Source: JAGVUD01 sp052033935 | GTDB taxonomy: Bacteria > Armatimonadota > UBA5829 > DSUL01 | Length of the DNA stretch: 12,251 bases | Reading direction: 5' to 3' | Assembly: GCA_052033935.1 (NCBI GenBank) | Contig: JBPOJE010000036.1 | Location: 1-12,251 of the forward strand | Part shown: positions 12,148 through 12,251 of the stretch, one piece after another | How positions within the stretch are numbered: position 1 is the stretch's first letter | Layout of the letters: every line of letters begins with the position of its first letter | Made by a program: the position numbers and the translations under genes | Notes under the pieces: generated by a model | Database searches by the model: none | What the model was told of the DNA's origin: nothing | What the model saw: the letters and a program-made list of their open reading frames with translations, nothing else

Positions 12148-12251
12148 GTGACACGAACAAAACCGTCGGCAGGTCTCCTGCCGTTCTATATCGAGTTGTA
12201 CGACAGAGCGGCGCCCGAGAAGCGGGCGCTTGTCGAGCAGTTTCTCGGCGA
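12148..12251 (+). CDS. N-terminus of an L-fucose/L-arabinose isomerase-family-like protein, cut by the window end
   Basis: 34 codons are visible. The GTG at 12148 is chosen because AAGGA stands 9 nt upstream; an in-frame ATG at 12082 would add 22 residues. The sequence GLLPFYIELYDRAAPEKRA closely follows the usual opening of L-fucose/L-arabinose isomerase-like proteins, in which a first beta-strand (GLLP) is followed by a LYD helix. With only the N-terminus available, the substrate and even the isomerase activity cannot be judged. The gene is divergent from the S41 operon and shares the intergenic region 11965-12147 with it. Confidence 0.5.
   Translation, partial: MTRTKPSAGLLPFYIELYDRAAPEKRALVEQFLG

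Overview
The window is GC-rich bacterial chromosomal DNA. It carries three secreted HAF-repeat proteins with PEP-CTERM tails, two adjacent S41-family C-terminal-processing-peptidase-like proteins, a secreted SGNH hydrolase with an apparent OB-fold-like domain, and the start of a sugar-isomerase-like gene. PEP-CTERM tails imply a diderm bacterium with an exosortase elsewhere. The gene mix would suit an Armatimonadota-like or planctomycete-like environmental bacterium, but that is a guess from gene content; no marker gene is present.

Layout. 1-113 (-) is the broken start of a helix-turn-helix gene. 221-1129 (+) is the secreted SGNH hydrolase, followed by an intrinsic terminator. 1170-1825 holds no intact gene; it contains a 36-nt palindromic repeat, a possible fragment of an ASKHA-kinase start, and a clear N-terminal fragment of a Y-family/ImuB-like polymerase. 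A near-perfect sigma-54 promoter (1826-1845) then precedes a frameshifted HAF/PEP-CTERM gene (1883-2840, +). From 8828 down to 2862 (-) lies an accessory block: a tail-fibre-like beta-repeat protein, a 149-aa unknown, a 302-aa unknown, and then two tandem two-gene cassettes. Each cassette is a small protein of 109-125 aa overlapping by 4 nt with a HAF/PEP-CTERM gene. A third, 5'-truncated small paralogue (2862-3311) stands next to the second copy of the 36-nt repeat. 8995-11774 (-) is a two-gene S41 operon whose first member has lost the catalytic Ser and Lys while the second keeps them. 12148-12251 (+) begins an isomerase-like gene.

How it fits together. The best candidate for something undescribed is the repeated pair 'small proline-rich-N-terminus protein + HAF/PEP-CTERM protein'. 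The pairing, the coupling, and conserved sequences in the small partner (M-x2-N-M-x2-M-x-PPP, CFxRxVSF-x2-TH, VPVRFL) suggest that the small protein is made in step with, and acts on or with, an exported surface protein. Upstream genes that look like tail fibre or adhesin proteins, an 11-G tract in their presumed promoter, and nearby gene fragments and palindromes suggest a rearranging surface-protein locus. These functional statements are inferences from layout.
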